A stretch of 12,369 nucleotides of DNA. Origin: Gemmatimonadota bacterium (GTDB taxonomy: Bacteria > Gemmatimonadota > Gemmatimonadetes > Longimicrobiales > RSA9). Location of the stretch: assembly GCA_019689775.1 (NCBI GenBank), contig JADGGV010000063.1, positions 1 to 12,369 of the forward strand, in the 5' to 3' direction. A model generated the notes under the pieces. That model ran no database searches and was not told the origin of the DNA. It saw nothing but the letters and a program-made list of their open reading frames with translations. Numbering within the stretch: position 1 is the first letter of the stretch; the number at the start of each line of letters is the position of its first letter. Made by a program: the position numbers and the translations under genes. This document shows positions 1-7,688 of the stretch, piece after piece.

Positions 1-39
1 CGCAGTTCCCGCCCGCAGTTCCCGCCCGTAGTCCCCGGC
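1..39. repeat. 13-bp tandem repeat, three copies, at left edge
   Basis: The unit CGCAGTTCCCGCC occurs exactly at 1-13 and 14-26. A third copy at 27-39 differs at 29, 33 and 38. The array runs up to the stop codon of the first minus-strand gene at 40-42 and may continue beyond the window. It is non-coding. Its role is unknown; it could simply be where assembly stopped. Confidence 0.8.
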
Positions 40-468
40 TTACCACCCGCACACCGGCACGAGCACGATCGCGATCGCGTTGTAGGCGATCAGCGCGGTG
101 AAGATCGCGCCGAGGAGCACGCCGGAAAACGCGAGGTAGCGCCCGGCGCCGCCCTCGTCGGGCTCCTCGGTCTCGGCGCTCCAGTCGTTGCCGGCGGCGT
201 GCGGCAGCGGCCGGGCGGCGCGCCACAGGCGGAGCGCGGTGCCGAGCGAGGCGAGCGCGACGAGCAGCGCGGCGAGCGTGACGGCCAGCGCGAGGCCCCA
301 GGTGCCGACGAGGCTCGGCACGGCGAGCGGCTGCATCCGCGGGTAGCAGGAGTGGGCAACGATCGCGTACGCGACGATCTCCTGCACGCTCCACGCGGCG
401 GCGGCGCCCAGGAGGCCGAACCAGAGGGCGGCGCTCCCGCCGCGTCGCTCGGCCGTGGCCATGCTCAT
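40..468 (-). CDS. small three-helix membrane protein of the cytochrome oxidase cluster
   Basis: A 142-residue protein with three likely membrane segments at about residues 14-38, 52-82 and 111-138. A polar, acidic linker (about 90-110) separates the second and third. It has no heme or CuA motif. Two Cys (41 and 140) lie at the ends of the first and third helices. The ATG at 468 is preceded by AGGAGG (480-475) with a 6-nt spacer; the second ATG at 462 would sit 12 nt away, so 468 is preferred. It begins 21 bp after the COX III stop and so belongs to the same operon. Small membrane proteins of unknown role are common at this place in alternative cox clusters. A role as an accessory subunit or assembly factor is inferred from position only. 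Confidence 0.82.
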   Translation of the reverse strand: MSMATAERRGGSAALWFGLLGAAAAWSVQEIVAYAIVAHSCYPRMQPLAVPSLVGTWGLALAVTLAALLVALASLGTALRLWRAARPLPHAAGNDWSAETEEPDEGGAGRYLAFSGVLLGAIFTALIAYNAIAIVLVPVCGW

Positions 469-489
469 CCTCGTCCTCCTCCGGCGGCG

Positions 490-1089
490 CTACGCGAAGC
501 GGGGCGACAGGTACAGCGAGGTGAAGACGAAGAGCCAGACGACGTCGACGAAGTGCCAGTACATGGCCGCGTTCGTCACGCCCAGGTGGCGTTCCTCGGT
601 GAAGGTGCCCATCCACGCCCAGACCTGCACCGCGAGCAGCATGAGCAGGCCGACGATCACGTGCGCGCCGTGGAAGCCGGTGATCGTGAAGAACAGCGCG
701 CCGTAGGCGTTGCTGCGCGGCCCGAACGGCTGGTCGGACCACTCGATCCCCTGGATGACGATGAACGCGAGGCCGAGGAGGAAGCCGACGAGCAGGCCGA
801 TGCGGAGGCGACGCTGGTCGCCGCGGCGGATGCCGCGCTCGGCCCAGATCACCGCCACGCTGCTCAGGATGAGGAGCACGGTGTTCGGGAGCGCCAGCTC
901 GAGCGAGAGCGGCCCGCGCGGCGGCCAGGGCGCCCGCGCCTGCGACGCGAGGTAGAAGTACGAGAAGAGCAGGTACGCGAAGAGCGACGCCTCGGTGACG
1001 ATCGTCCAGACCATCGCCCACCAGCCGGGGCTGCGGTCGAAGCGGTTGCCGAGCGAGAGCGTGGCGGCCGGGAACGTGGTCGTGCTCAT
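490..1089 (-). CDS. cytochrome c oxidase subunit III (five-helix form)
   Basis: A 199-residue integral membrane subunit of a heme-copper oxidase; it carries no redox metal and stabilises the catalytic core. Five membrane helices are visible at about residues 23-47, 67-85, 95-116, 130-159 and 178-195, the short bacterial form lacking the two N-terminal helices of mitochondrial COX III. Family marks include IEWSD (115-119), GFHGAHVIVG (138-147) and YWHFVDVVW (177-185). The frame is open to 1176, but the upstream part is Arg-rich and overlaps the end of COX I. The ATG at 1089 overlaps the COX I stop as ATGA and has AAGGAGG at 1105-1099 with a 9-nt spacer, so it is the chosen start. The overlap implies translational coupling to COX I. 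Confidence 0.95.
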   Translation of the reverse strand: MSTTTFPAATLSLGNRFDRSPGWWAMVWTIVTEASLFAYLLFSYFYLASQARAPWPPRGPLSLELALPNTVLLILSSVAVIWAERGIRRGDQRRLRIGLLVGFLLGLAFIVIQGIEWSDQPFGPRSNAYGALFFTITGFHGAHVIVGLLMLLAVQVWAWMGTFTEERHLGVTNAAMYWHFVDVVWLFVFTSLYLSPRFA

Positions 1090-3008
1090 GCGACGGCGCC
1101 TCCTTCCAGGCTGCGCGGCCAGAGCCAGCCGAGGATCGTGGCCACGATCCCGAGGGCGCCGAGCCCGGCGAGCCACCAGGCGCCGAAGACGGCGCCGTAG
1201 AAGGCGACGCTCGTCGCGACGGCGAGGAGGAACGGCCAGAGCGAGTCTTGGGGCATGCGCAGCACGGCGACGGGATCAGCGTCCAGCGCCGAGGTGTCGA
1301 CCGTCTCCCGCCCCTGGTCGAGGACGGGGCCGCGCGTGACCACGCTGCGCGCGGCCGCCGCCCCGCGCAGCCGCCCGAGCCGGTCCTCCCACAGCGGGTA
1401 GCCGCTCCGCACGGTCGGGATGACCGCGAAGTTGTACGGCGGCGGCGGCGACGGCGTCGCCCACTCGAGCGTGCCGCCGTCCCACGGGTTCGGCCCGGCG
1501 CTCTCGCCGTGCCGGCGGCTGCGCGCGACATTGATCAGGAAGAGCAGAATGCCGAGCGCGAAGAGGTAGGAGCCGATGGTGGTCAGCAGATTGAGCCCAT
1601 CCCAGCCGAGCCCGGCCGGGTAGGTGTAGACGCGGCGCGGCATCCCGAGCAGCCCGGCGATGTGCATCGGGAAGAAGCCGAGGTTGAAGCCGACGAACAT
1701 CACCCAGAAGTTCCACTTCCCGAGCCGCTCGTCGAGGAGCCGGCCGGTCATCTTCGGGAACCAGTAGTAGAAGCCCGCCATCACGCCGAACAGGTTGATC
1801 CCGATCAGCACGTAGTGCAGGTGCGCGACGACGAAGTAGGTGTCCGTGACCTGCCAGTCGTAGGGGACGGCCGCCGTGACCACGCCGGAGACGCCGCCGA
1901 TCACGAACAGCACGATGAAGCCGGTCGCGAATAGCATCGGCGTGCGGAAGACGGGGCGCCCGGTCCAGATCGTGGCGATCCACGCGAAGACGGCGATGCC
2001 GCTCGGGATCACGATCAGCAGGCTGGCGCCGGAGAAGAACGACAGCGACAGCGGCGGCAGCCCGGTCGCGAACATGTGGTGCACCCAGACGCCGAAGCCG
2101 ATGATCCCCGTCGCCACGGTGGCCATGGCGACGAGCGTGTAGCCGACGAGCGGGCGCCGGGCGAACGTCGGGATCACCTCGGAGACGATCCCCATGGCCG
2201 GGAGCACGATGATGTAGACCCAGGGGTGGCCGAAGATCCAGAACAGGTGCTGCCAGAGCAGCGGGTGGCCGCCGCCGGCCGGGTCGTAGAACGGGAAGCC
2301 GAAGCGTCGCTCGAGGTAGAGGAAGACGAGCGCGACGGAGAGCGAGGGGAGCGCGAAGATCGACGCGAAGGATGCCGTCATGGTGCCGTACATGAAGATC
2401 GGCATCCGGTTCAGCGACATCCCGGGCGCGCGCATCTTCATGACCGTACCGATGAAGTTGATCGCGCCGACGGTCGTGGAGACGGTCAGGAAGATCAGCG
2501 CGAGCGCGTAGAAGTCCATGTTGAGCCCGGGATTGTACTGGCGCAGCGTGTACGGCGCGTAGGCGAACCAGCCGGCGTTCGGCGCCTGCCCGAGGAACGG
2601 GCTCGTGTAGAGGAAGATGCCGGAGGCCAGGAACAGCCAGTACGAGAGCGCGTTCACGCGCGGGTACGCCATGTCGCGCGAGCCGATCAGCAGCGGCCAG
2701 ATGTAGTTGCTGAAGCCGGAGAGGATCGGCAGCGCGTACCAGAAGATCATGGTCGTGCCGTGCAGCGAGAAGAGCTGGTCGTACTCCTCCGGCGAGAGCA
2801 GCGCCAGGTCGGGGCCCGCGAGCTGCGCGCGCATCGCCATCGCCTCGACGCCGCCGATCAGCAGGAACGCGAGCGCCGTGACCAGGTAGCGCTTCCCGAT
2901 CGTCTTGTGGTCCACCGTGCCGAGGATGCCGAACAGCCCCGGCTCCGTCCCCCAGATCCGCTCCAGCCGCTCCGCCGGCGCCGTCTCGACCGACTGCACC
3001 TCCGCCAC
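1086..3008 (-). CDS. cytochrome c oxidase subunit I with extra C-terminal membrane hairpin
   Basis: The 640-residue catalytic subunit of an A-type heme-copper oxidase, reducing O2 to water and pumping protons. All metal ligands are present: His83 and His398 for low-spin heme a, His261, His310 and His311 for CuB, and His396 for heme a3. The cross-link Tyr is Tyr265. D-channel entrance residues are kept (Asn101, Asp112, Asn119). The canonical Glu is Trp263 (GHPWVY) and the K-channel Lys is Ala339 (PSGIAVFAW). After a proline-rich linker (about 518-524) there are two more helices at about 589-627, resembling the subunit-IV-like extension seen in many bacterial COX I proteins. The GTG start at 3008 is chosen because GGGAGG (3019-3014) lies 5 nt upstream; TTG at 3026 and GTG at 2999 are weaker. 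Its 3' end overlaps COX III by 4 bp. Confidence 0.95.
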   Translation of the reverse strand: MAEVQSVETAPAERLERIWGTEPGLFGILGTVDHKTIGKRYLVTALAFLLIGGVEAMAMRAQLAGPDLALLSPEEYDQLFSLHGTTMIFWYALPILSGFSNYIWPLLIGSRDMAYPRVNALSYWLFLASGIFLYTSPFLGQAPNAGWFAYAPYTLRQYNPGLNMDFYALALIFLTVSTTVGAINFIGTVMKMRAPGMSLNRMPIFMYGTMTASFASIFALPSLSVALVFLYLERRFGFPFYDPAGGGHPLLWQHLFWIFGHPWVYIIVLPAMGIVSEVIPTFARRPLVGYTLVAMATVATGIIGFGVWVHHMFATGLPPLSLSFFSGASLLIVIPSGIAVFAWIATIWTGRPVFRTPMLFATGFIVLFVIGGVSGVVTAAVPYDWQVTDTYFVVAHLHYVLIGINLFGVMAGFYYWFPKMTGRLLDERLGKWNFWVMFVGFNLGFFPMHIAGLLGMPRRVYTYPAGLGWDGLNLLTTIGSYLFALGILLFLINVARSRRHGESAGPNPWDGGTLEWATPSPPPPYNFAVIPTVRSGYPLWEDRLGRLRGAAAARSVVTRGPVLDQGRETVDTSALDADPVAVLRMPQDSLWPFLLAVATSVAFYGAVFGAWWLAGLGALGIVATILGWLWPRSLEGGAVA

Positions 3009-3013
3009 GCGCG

Positions 3014-3019
3014 CCTCCC
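3014..3019 (-). promoter_or_regulatory. Shine-Dalgarno site setting the COX I start
   Basis: GGGAGG on the minus strand, 5 nt before the GTG at 3008. It lies just past the COX II stop (3025-3023). It decides between GTG 3008 and alternatives at 3026 (TTG, overlapping the COX II stop) and 2999. Confidence 0.7.
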
Positions 3020-3022
3020 GCG

Positions 3023-4147
3023 TCAACGCAACGTCCCCAGGTAGGTGAGCAGCACCCGCAGCTCGGCCGCCGGCAGCGGCATCGCCGGCATGAGCGCGCC
3101 CGGCTTGACCGCCTGGGCATTCGCCACCCAGGCCGCCAGGGCGCCGGGCGTGTTCGGCAGCGTCCCGCCCGCGATCGTGCGCCGCGACATCAGGTGCGTC
3201 AGGTCCGGCCCGACCGCGCCGCGCGCCGGCGTGCCGCGGATCGTGTGGCAGCTCGCGCAGCCGACGCGCAGGAACACCTGCCGGCCCGAGTCCGCCGCCG
3301 CCGGCAGCACCCCCGCCGCCGGCTGCCGCTGCGCCGCCAGCCAGCGCTCGAACTGCGCCGGCGGCTCCGCGACCAGCCGGAGCTGCATCTTCGCGTGCTG
3401 CGCGCCGCAGTACTCGCCGCACCGGCCGTAGTAGACGCCCGGCTCGCGCGCCGCGAGCCACGCGATGTTGCGCTGGCCCGGGATCATGTCCGTCTTCCCG
3501 GCCAGCCGCGGCACCCAGAAGGAGTGGATGATGTCGCCGCTCGCGAGCACCAGCCGCACCGCTCGCCCGACCGGCACGTGAACCTCGTTCGCCGTCGTCA
3601 CCGCCGCCGCCGGCGCGCTCCCGGGGTACTGCACCTCCCACCACCACCGCCGCGCCGTGATCTCGATCGTCGGCGCGCCGCGCGGCGGCGGCGTCACCTG
3701 CGCCAGCGTCAACGTCGTCGACACGAACAGCACCGTGAGCACGACCGCGGGCACGACGATCCCCCCGATCACGACCCAGCGCAGCCCCGTCCGCGCCGGC
3801 ATGATCAGCACCGGCTCGCCGCGTCGGCGCAGCGCCGCCACGAGGACCAGCACCGTCACGACCACGACGACCACCGCGGACACCCCGAGCACGACCCAGC
3901 CGAGTCGTGTCTGCGCCGCGCCCGGCACGCCCGCCATGCTCAGCGTCGAGGCCGGCATCCGCTCGCAGGCGACGAATCCCATCTCCGCACCCGCGGCCAG
4001 CGCCGCCGCCCACGCCCCCGAAGCCACCGTCGTCCGCACCCGGCGCCGCGGCCCCGGACGCGCCGCGCGGCGGCCCGCACCGCCGCGCGCGCCGCGCCGG
4101 TCCGGTCGCATCGCCGATGTACGGGGCGAATCAGGTTCTCCAGCCAT
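3023..4147 (-). CDS. cytochrome c oxidase subunit II fused to cytochrome c (caa3-type)
   Basis: A 374-residue electron-entry subunit. It starts with an unusually long Arg-rich segment (about residues 14-40), then a hydrophobic stretch ending GFVAC (Cys61), a possible but imperfect lipobox. Two membrane helices follow at about 81-106 and 122-146. The CuA domain carries His208, Cys243, Glu245, Cys247, His251 and Met254, with the same His-to-Cys spacing (35) as bovine COX II. A C-terminal c-type cytochrome has CASCH (297-301); Met353 or Met356 is the probable sixth ligand. The frame opens at GTG 4150. ATG 4147 is chosen because GGAGG (4156-4152) lies 4 nt upstream; ATG 4108 has no such site. It is the first gene of the oxidase operon and ends 14 bp before COX I. 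Confidence 0.93.
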   Translation of the reverse strand: MAGEPDSPRTSAMRPDRRGARGGAGRRAARPGPRRRVRTTVASGAWAAALAAGAEMGFVACERMPASTLSMAGVPGAAQTRLGWVVLGVSAVVVVVVTVLVLVAALRRRGEPVLIMPARTGLRWVVIGGIVVPAVVLTVLFVSTTLTLAQVTPPPRGAPTIEITARRWWWEVQYPGSAPAAAVTTANEVHVPVGRAVRLVLASGDIIHSFWVPRLAGKTDMIPGQRNIAWLAAREPGVYYGRCGEYCGAQHAKMQLRLVAEPPAQFERWLAAQRQPAAGVLPAAADSGRQVFLRVGCASCHTIRGTPARGAVGPDLTHLMSRRTIAGGTLPNTPGALAAWVANAQAVKPGALMPAMPLPAAELRVLLTYLGTLR

Positions 4148-4151
4148 CACG

Positions 4152-4156
4152 CCTCC
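4152..4156 (-). promoter_or_regulatory. Shine-Dalgarno site setting the COX II start
   Basis: GGAGG on the minus strand, 4 nt before ATG 4147 and 1 nt before the overlapping GTG 4150. The spacing favours the ATG. Confidence 0.55.
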
Positions 4157-4276
4157 GGGCGTGCGCCGGCGGCGCCGCCGCGCGAGCCTCGTCCCGCACG
4201 GGCGCGCCGCACCGCTCGAGCCATCGGCCCGTCCCTCGTTCGGTGGCGTCCCGCCCGGCTACGCACGTTCCGACCC

Positions 4277-4302
4277 CCGCCGCCGCGCCCGGACGGCGGC
4301 GG
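4277..4302. repeat. 9-bp perfect GC inverted repeat
   Basis: CCGCCGCCG (4277-4285) and CGGCGGCGG (4294-4302) can pair perfectly around an 8-nt loop. It lies in the presumed leader of the oxidase operon, about 130 bp before its first start codon. There is no T-run on either side, so it is not a standard terminator. In such GC-rich DNA it may be chance. Confidence 0.45.
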
Positions 4303-4495
4303 CGCGGACCAGCCGCGGCCCGCCGCGGCGCCGTGCGCCATCCGCGGCCGCGCCCCTCGCCGTTCGCCGTGGGGAGCCGCGCCAACCGGCCGCCGTAGCG
4401 TCCCGCCGCCGGCGCGCTGTGCGTTCCGGAGCCGATCGCGCGTTCAGTATGCGGGGGGCGGTTTCGGGTCTGTGTGCCAAAGTGCGCGCGGGCGC

Positions 4496-4524
4496 TTGAC
4501 ACCCCCGCGGCCGCCGGCTACACT
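4496..4524 (+). promoter_or_regulatory. sigma70-type promoter of the SusC operon
   Basis: A perfect -35 TTGACA (4496-4501), a 17-bp spacer, and -10 TACACT (4519-4524, four of six consensus bases). Transcription should start near 4531. It stands out sharply in this GC-rich context and lies downstream of the first possible in-frame ATG (4474), which supports the later SusC start. It differs from the TAnnTTTG-type promoters of Bacteroidota. Confidence 0.82.
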
Positions 4525-4711
4525 GCCGCGACACAACCCCCCTACGGTTCACGCGCACTGCTGAGGGTTCCGCGGGGTCGGCTCCGACAGCGGCGGCCAG
4601 GCGTACGGTTGGCCGGTCTCCGTCCGGACCTCCCCGTTCTTCGTGCGCGTGCGCCTGGAACCGGTTTGTCCCACGGGCGCGGGTCGCCCCACTTACGAAC
4701 GACACCGATGC
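4525..4711 (+). other. long 5' leader of the SusC operon
   Basis: About 180-190 nt between the predicted transcription start and the SusC ribosome binding site. I see no recognisable cobalamin or other riboswitch core, no strong hairpin and no convincing leader peptide. Its length leaves room for post-transcriptional control, which is inference. Confidence 0.4.
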
Positions 4712-4717
4712 AGGAGG
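4712..4717 (+). promoter_or_regulatory. Shine-Dalgarno site setting the SusC start
   Basis: AGGAGG ending 5 nt before ATG 4723. It rules against the in-frame ATG at 4708 and the longer frame from 4474. Confidence 0.85.
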
Positions 4718-4722
4718 AAGGG

Positions 4723-7674
4723 ATGCGATTCCCCCGGAGTCCGGCCGCGCGCGCGACGGTCGCGGCGTTGCTATGCCTCCTCGCGGCCGGGAGCCCGGCC
4801 GCGGCGCAGCAGGCTACGGGCCGCGTGCAGGGTGTGGTGCGAGTTCCCGGCACCCAGCGGCCGCTGGCGGGTGCGCAGGTCTTCGTTCCCGGGACCGGGA
4901 TCGGCGCGCTGACGGACGGCGCCGGCCGGTACGCGCTCGACCGGGTGCCGGCCGGTTCGGTGACGCTGCGGGTGCAGATGCTCGGGTACGCGCAGGCGGA
5001 GCGCACGGTGCAGGTCGCGGCGGGCGCCACGGCGACGGCGGACTTCGAGCTGGAGGAGACGGCGGTCGCGCTGAACGAGGTGGTGGTCACCGCGACGGGT
5101 GAGACGCGCAAGCGCGAGATCGGCAACAGCGTGTCGGCGATCAACGCGCAGGAGATCCAGCGGGCGCCCGTGCGCAATGCGCAGGACATCCTGGCGGGTC
5201 GGGCGACGGGCGTGAACGTCCTGTCGAACTCGGGCCAGCCGGGCGCCGGCGGGACGATCCGCCTGCGCGGCAACAACAGCGTGACGCAGGGGAACAACCC
5301 GATCATCTACGTGGACGGCGTGCGGATCTACAACGGGCTGACGCCGACGAACGTGTACGCGCGCCAGGCGGTCTCGCCGCTGAACGACATCGATCCGGAC
5401 GACATCGACCGGATCGAGGTGGTCAAGGGGCCGGCGGCGACGACGCTCTACGGCACGGAGGCGTCGGGCGGCGTCATCCAGATCTTCACGAAGCGCGGGA
5501 TGGCGGGCGCGCCCTCCTGGACGGCCGAGATCTCGGGCGGCTTCAACAACATGGGGCACATCGGGCCGAAGGAGGACAAGACCGGGATGTGGCTGAACCG
5601 GTGCCGGGGCGACGGGCTGGTGACCGGCACCGGCGTGCGCTTCGAGGACCCGACCTGCCCGGCGAGCGGCTCGTGGCTGCGCAACGGGCCGATCCAGAAG
5701 TACGGCCTCTCGGTGCGCGGCGGCACGCCGGACGTGACCTACTTCCTCTCCGCCAACTACGGCGACGAGGAGGGCGTGCTCCCGACGAGCGGCTCGAAGG
5801 ACGGCGGCTTCCGCGGCAACTTCTCGTTCCACCCGGCGAAGACGGTTCAGGTCGCGCTCAACTCGTCGTACAACAAGCGCAACACGCGGTGGATCCCGGA
5901 CGGCAACAACGCCAGCGGCGTGATGCTCAACGTGACGCGCGGCCCGGACAGCAACTTCAAGGGCTCCGGCTGTAGCGACCCGGACGTCGTGTGCGTGAAC
6001 AACGCCGAGATCTTCAAGTCGCAGAGCAACACGATCACGGACCACTTCATCACCGGCTTCACGGTCGACTACCTGCCGAGCGACCGGTTCCGCAACAAGC
6101 TGAGCGTCGGGTACGACTACAACCAGGCGGACATCACGACGGTGCTGCCGTTCGGCTTCCTGCGCCTGCCGTCCGGGCAGATGTACTGGAACGGCTGGCG
6201 GCGCACGCTGATCACGGTGGACCTGGCCAGCTCGTACCGACTGGACTTCGGCCGCGACTGGGTGTCGACGACGTCGGCGGGCGGGCAGCTCTTCGACAGC
6301 CGGCTGAACAACACGGCGGTCACGGCGACGAACTTCTCGGGCCCCGGCAAGCCGACGCTGATCTCGGCGGCGCTGCGCGACGTGACGGACGACGACCGGA
6401 CGCGCGTCATCAACGCGGGCTTCTTCGGGCAGGAGCAGATCGCGTGGAAGGACCGGCTGTTCATCACCGCGGGGCTGCGCGTGGACGGCAACAGCGCGTT
6501 CGGCGAGAGCTTCGGGCTCCAGCCGTACCCGAAGCTGAGCGCGTCGTACGTGCTGTCGGACTACGACTGGTGGCCGAAGAGCACGGTCGAGACGTTCAAG
6601 CTGCGCGGCGCGGTCGGCGAGTCCGGCAAGGCGCCGGGCGCGTTCGACGCGGTGCGCACCTGGTCGCCGATCGCCGGTGAGGATGGGCAGCCGGCGTTCA
6701 CCCCCGGGCAGCTCGGCAACCCGGACCTCGGCCCGGAGCGCACGCGCGAGACCGAGGTCGGCTTCGAGGCGAGCGCGTTCGGCGGGCGCGTCGGCCTCGA
6801 CTTCACGTACTACAAGCAGCACACGTTCGATGCGCTGATCGCGGTGTCCTACCCGCCGTCCGAGGGGTTCCTGACGAACCAGCTCGAGAACGTGGGCCAG
6901 CTCCAGAACACGGGCATCGAGGCGCGGCTCGACCTCCAGTTCCTGCGCCGGCCGAACCTCGAGTGGTCCGGGCACGTGAACTTCTCGACCGTCAACAGCA
7001 AGGCGCTCGACCTCGGCGGGCAGGTGATCACGCTCGGCTCGCTGGCGCGGACCTACGTGAAGGAGGGGTACCCGGTCCCGGGATACTTCGGCAAGAAGGT
7101 GATGAATCCGGATGCGATCGCCGATCCGATCATCGAGGATGACCAGTACCTGGGCTCCGCGTTCCCGACCAAGACGATCGCGCCGTCGACCAGCATCACG
7201 CTCTTCCGCCGCCTGACGCTGGACGCGCTCGGCGAGTGGCAGCTCGGCGGGCACCTGCTGAACGCCGTCGCCTACCAGAACGCGAACAAGGGGGAGTGGT
7301 TCCCCTGCGTCGACGTGCAGAAGAAGATGGCGGCCGCGGCGACCGACCCGTCCGCGCTGAACGGCGTGACCGCGCTCCAGCGCGCGCGCTGCACGACCGA
7401 CGGCACGGTCCGCGACTACGCGTTCTGGGTCGAGCCGACGGACTTCTTCAAGATGCGCAGCATCTCGCTCAGCTACGACCTGCCGGCGAACCTGATCCCG
7501 GGCGCGCGCTCGGCCACGCTCACCATCGCGGGGCGCAACCTGTTCAAGATCACGGACTACACGGGGACGGACCCGGAGGTCACCGATGTCCGGGACTACT
7601 CCTTCGCCCGGCGCGACTACTACAACTTCCCGACGTCCCGGAGCTTCCTGGCGACGCTGCGGGTGAGCTTCTAA
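4723..7674 (+). CDS. SusC/RagA-type TonB-dependent outer membrane transporter
   Basis: A 983-residue outer membrane beta-barrel transporter. The signal peptide is at about residues 1-28, with cleavage likely after SPAAA. A carboxypeptidase-regulatory-like beta domain spans about 33-112, followed by a TonB-box-like ALNEVVVTAT (116-125). The plug domain is at about 130-258 and has SusC signatures LRGNNS (181-186), IIYVDGV (194-200), IEVVKGPAATTLYG (231-244) and GGVIQIFTKRG. The rest is the barrel, ending in the OMP C-terminal Phe (LRVSF). Six Cys fall in three close pairs (294/312, 417/424, 862/890), perhaps disulfides in surface loops. It takes up a bulky ligand with its SusD partner, driven by TonB-ExbBD. 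The start follows AGGAGG at a 5-nt spacing and sits downstream of a strong promoter. The substrate cannot be told: SusC/D pairs import glycans, peptides or other large nutrients. Confidence 0.95.
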   Translation: MRFPRSPAARATVAALLCLLAAGSPAAAQQATGRVQGVVRVPGTQRPLAGAQVFVPGTGIGALTDGAGRYALDRVPAGSVTLRVQMLGYAQAERTVQVAAGATATADFELEETAVALNEVVVTATGETRKREIGNSVSAINAQEIQRAPVRNAQDILAGRATGVNVLSNSGQPGAGGTIRLRGNNSVTQGNNPIIYVDGVRIYNGLTPTNVYARQAVSPLNDIDPDDIDRIEVVKGPAATTLYGTEASGGVIQIFTKRGMAGAPSWTAEISGGFNNMGHIGPKEDKTGMWLNRCRGDGLVTGTGVRFEDPTCPASGSWLRNGPIQKYGLSVRGGTPDVTYFLSANYGDEEGVLPTSGSKDGGFRGNFSFHPAKTVQVALNSSYNKRNTRWIPDGNNASGVMLNVTRGPDSNFKGSGCSDPDVVCVNNAEIFKSQSNTITDHFITGFTVDYLPSDRFRNKLSVGYDYNQADITTVLPFGFLRLPSGQMYWNGWRRTLITVDLASSYRLDFGRDWVSTTSAGGQLFDSRLNNTAVTATNFSGPGKPTLISAALRDVTDDDRTRVINAGFFGQEQIAWKDRLFITAGLRVDGNSAFGESFGLQPYPKLSASYVLSDYDWWPKSTVETFKLRGAVGESGKAPGAFDAVRTWSPIAGEDGQPAFTPGQLGNPDLGPERTRETEVGFEASAFGGRVGLDFTYYKQHTFDALIAVSYPPSEGFLTNQLENVGQLQNTGIEARLDLQFLRRPNLEWSGHVNFSTVNSKALDLGGQVITLGSLARTYVKEGYPVPGYFGKKVMNPDAIADPIIEDDQYLGSAFPTKTIAPSTSITLFRRLTLDALGEWQLGGHLLNAVAYQNANKGEWFPCVDVQKKMAAAATDPSALNGVTALQRARCTTDGTVRDYAFWVEPTDFFKMRSISLSYDLPANLIPGARSATLTIAGRNLFKITDYTGTDPEVTDVRDYSFARRDYYNFPTSRSFLATLRVSF

Positions 7675-7688
7675 TGTGGGGGACGCAG

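Larger units (their letters stand above)
4148..4495. other. divergent intergenic region between oxidase and SusC operons
   Basis: About 350 bp without a supported gene. Open frames here translate to Arg/Pro/Ala-rich sequence without family marks. It must hold the leader, and probably the promoter, of the minus-strand oxidase operon, but I find no convincing -35/-10 pair on that strand. The most AT-rich spots on the minus strand are TTGGCA at 4480-4475 and CATACT at 4450-4445; their 24-nt spacing is too long for a sigma70 promoter. It also contains the inverted repeat at 4277-4302. Confidence 0.6.

Noticed and set aside
199..1200. 333-codon plus-strand open frame across COX III
   Set aside because: Shadow frame rich in Arg, Glu and Ala, opposite a clear oxidase subunit.
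1276..3120. 614-codon minus-strand frame overlapping COX I
   Set aside because: Out-of-frame reading of COX I; Arg/Ala/Pro/Leu-rich with no motif.
3009..4013. COX I frame extended through COX II to 4013
   Set aside because: The extension is an out-of-frame Gly/Ala/Arg shadow of COX II; GTG 3008 has the ribosome site.
4525..4711. Cobalamin or other riboswitch before the TonB-dependent transporter
   Set aside because: Looked for the B12-box and core pairing elements and did not find them.
4474..4722. N-terminal extension of the SusC frame up to ATG 4474
   Set aside because: It starts upstream of the promoter. The extension is Arg/Pro-rich, and a signal peptide and ribosome site fit ATG 4723.
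4771..7254. 827-codon open frame on the minus strand opposite SusC
   Set aside because: Arg/Val/Ala/Asp-rich shadow of a high-GC gene, without family motifs and antisense to an unmistakable SusC.
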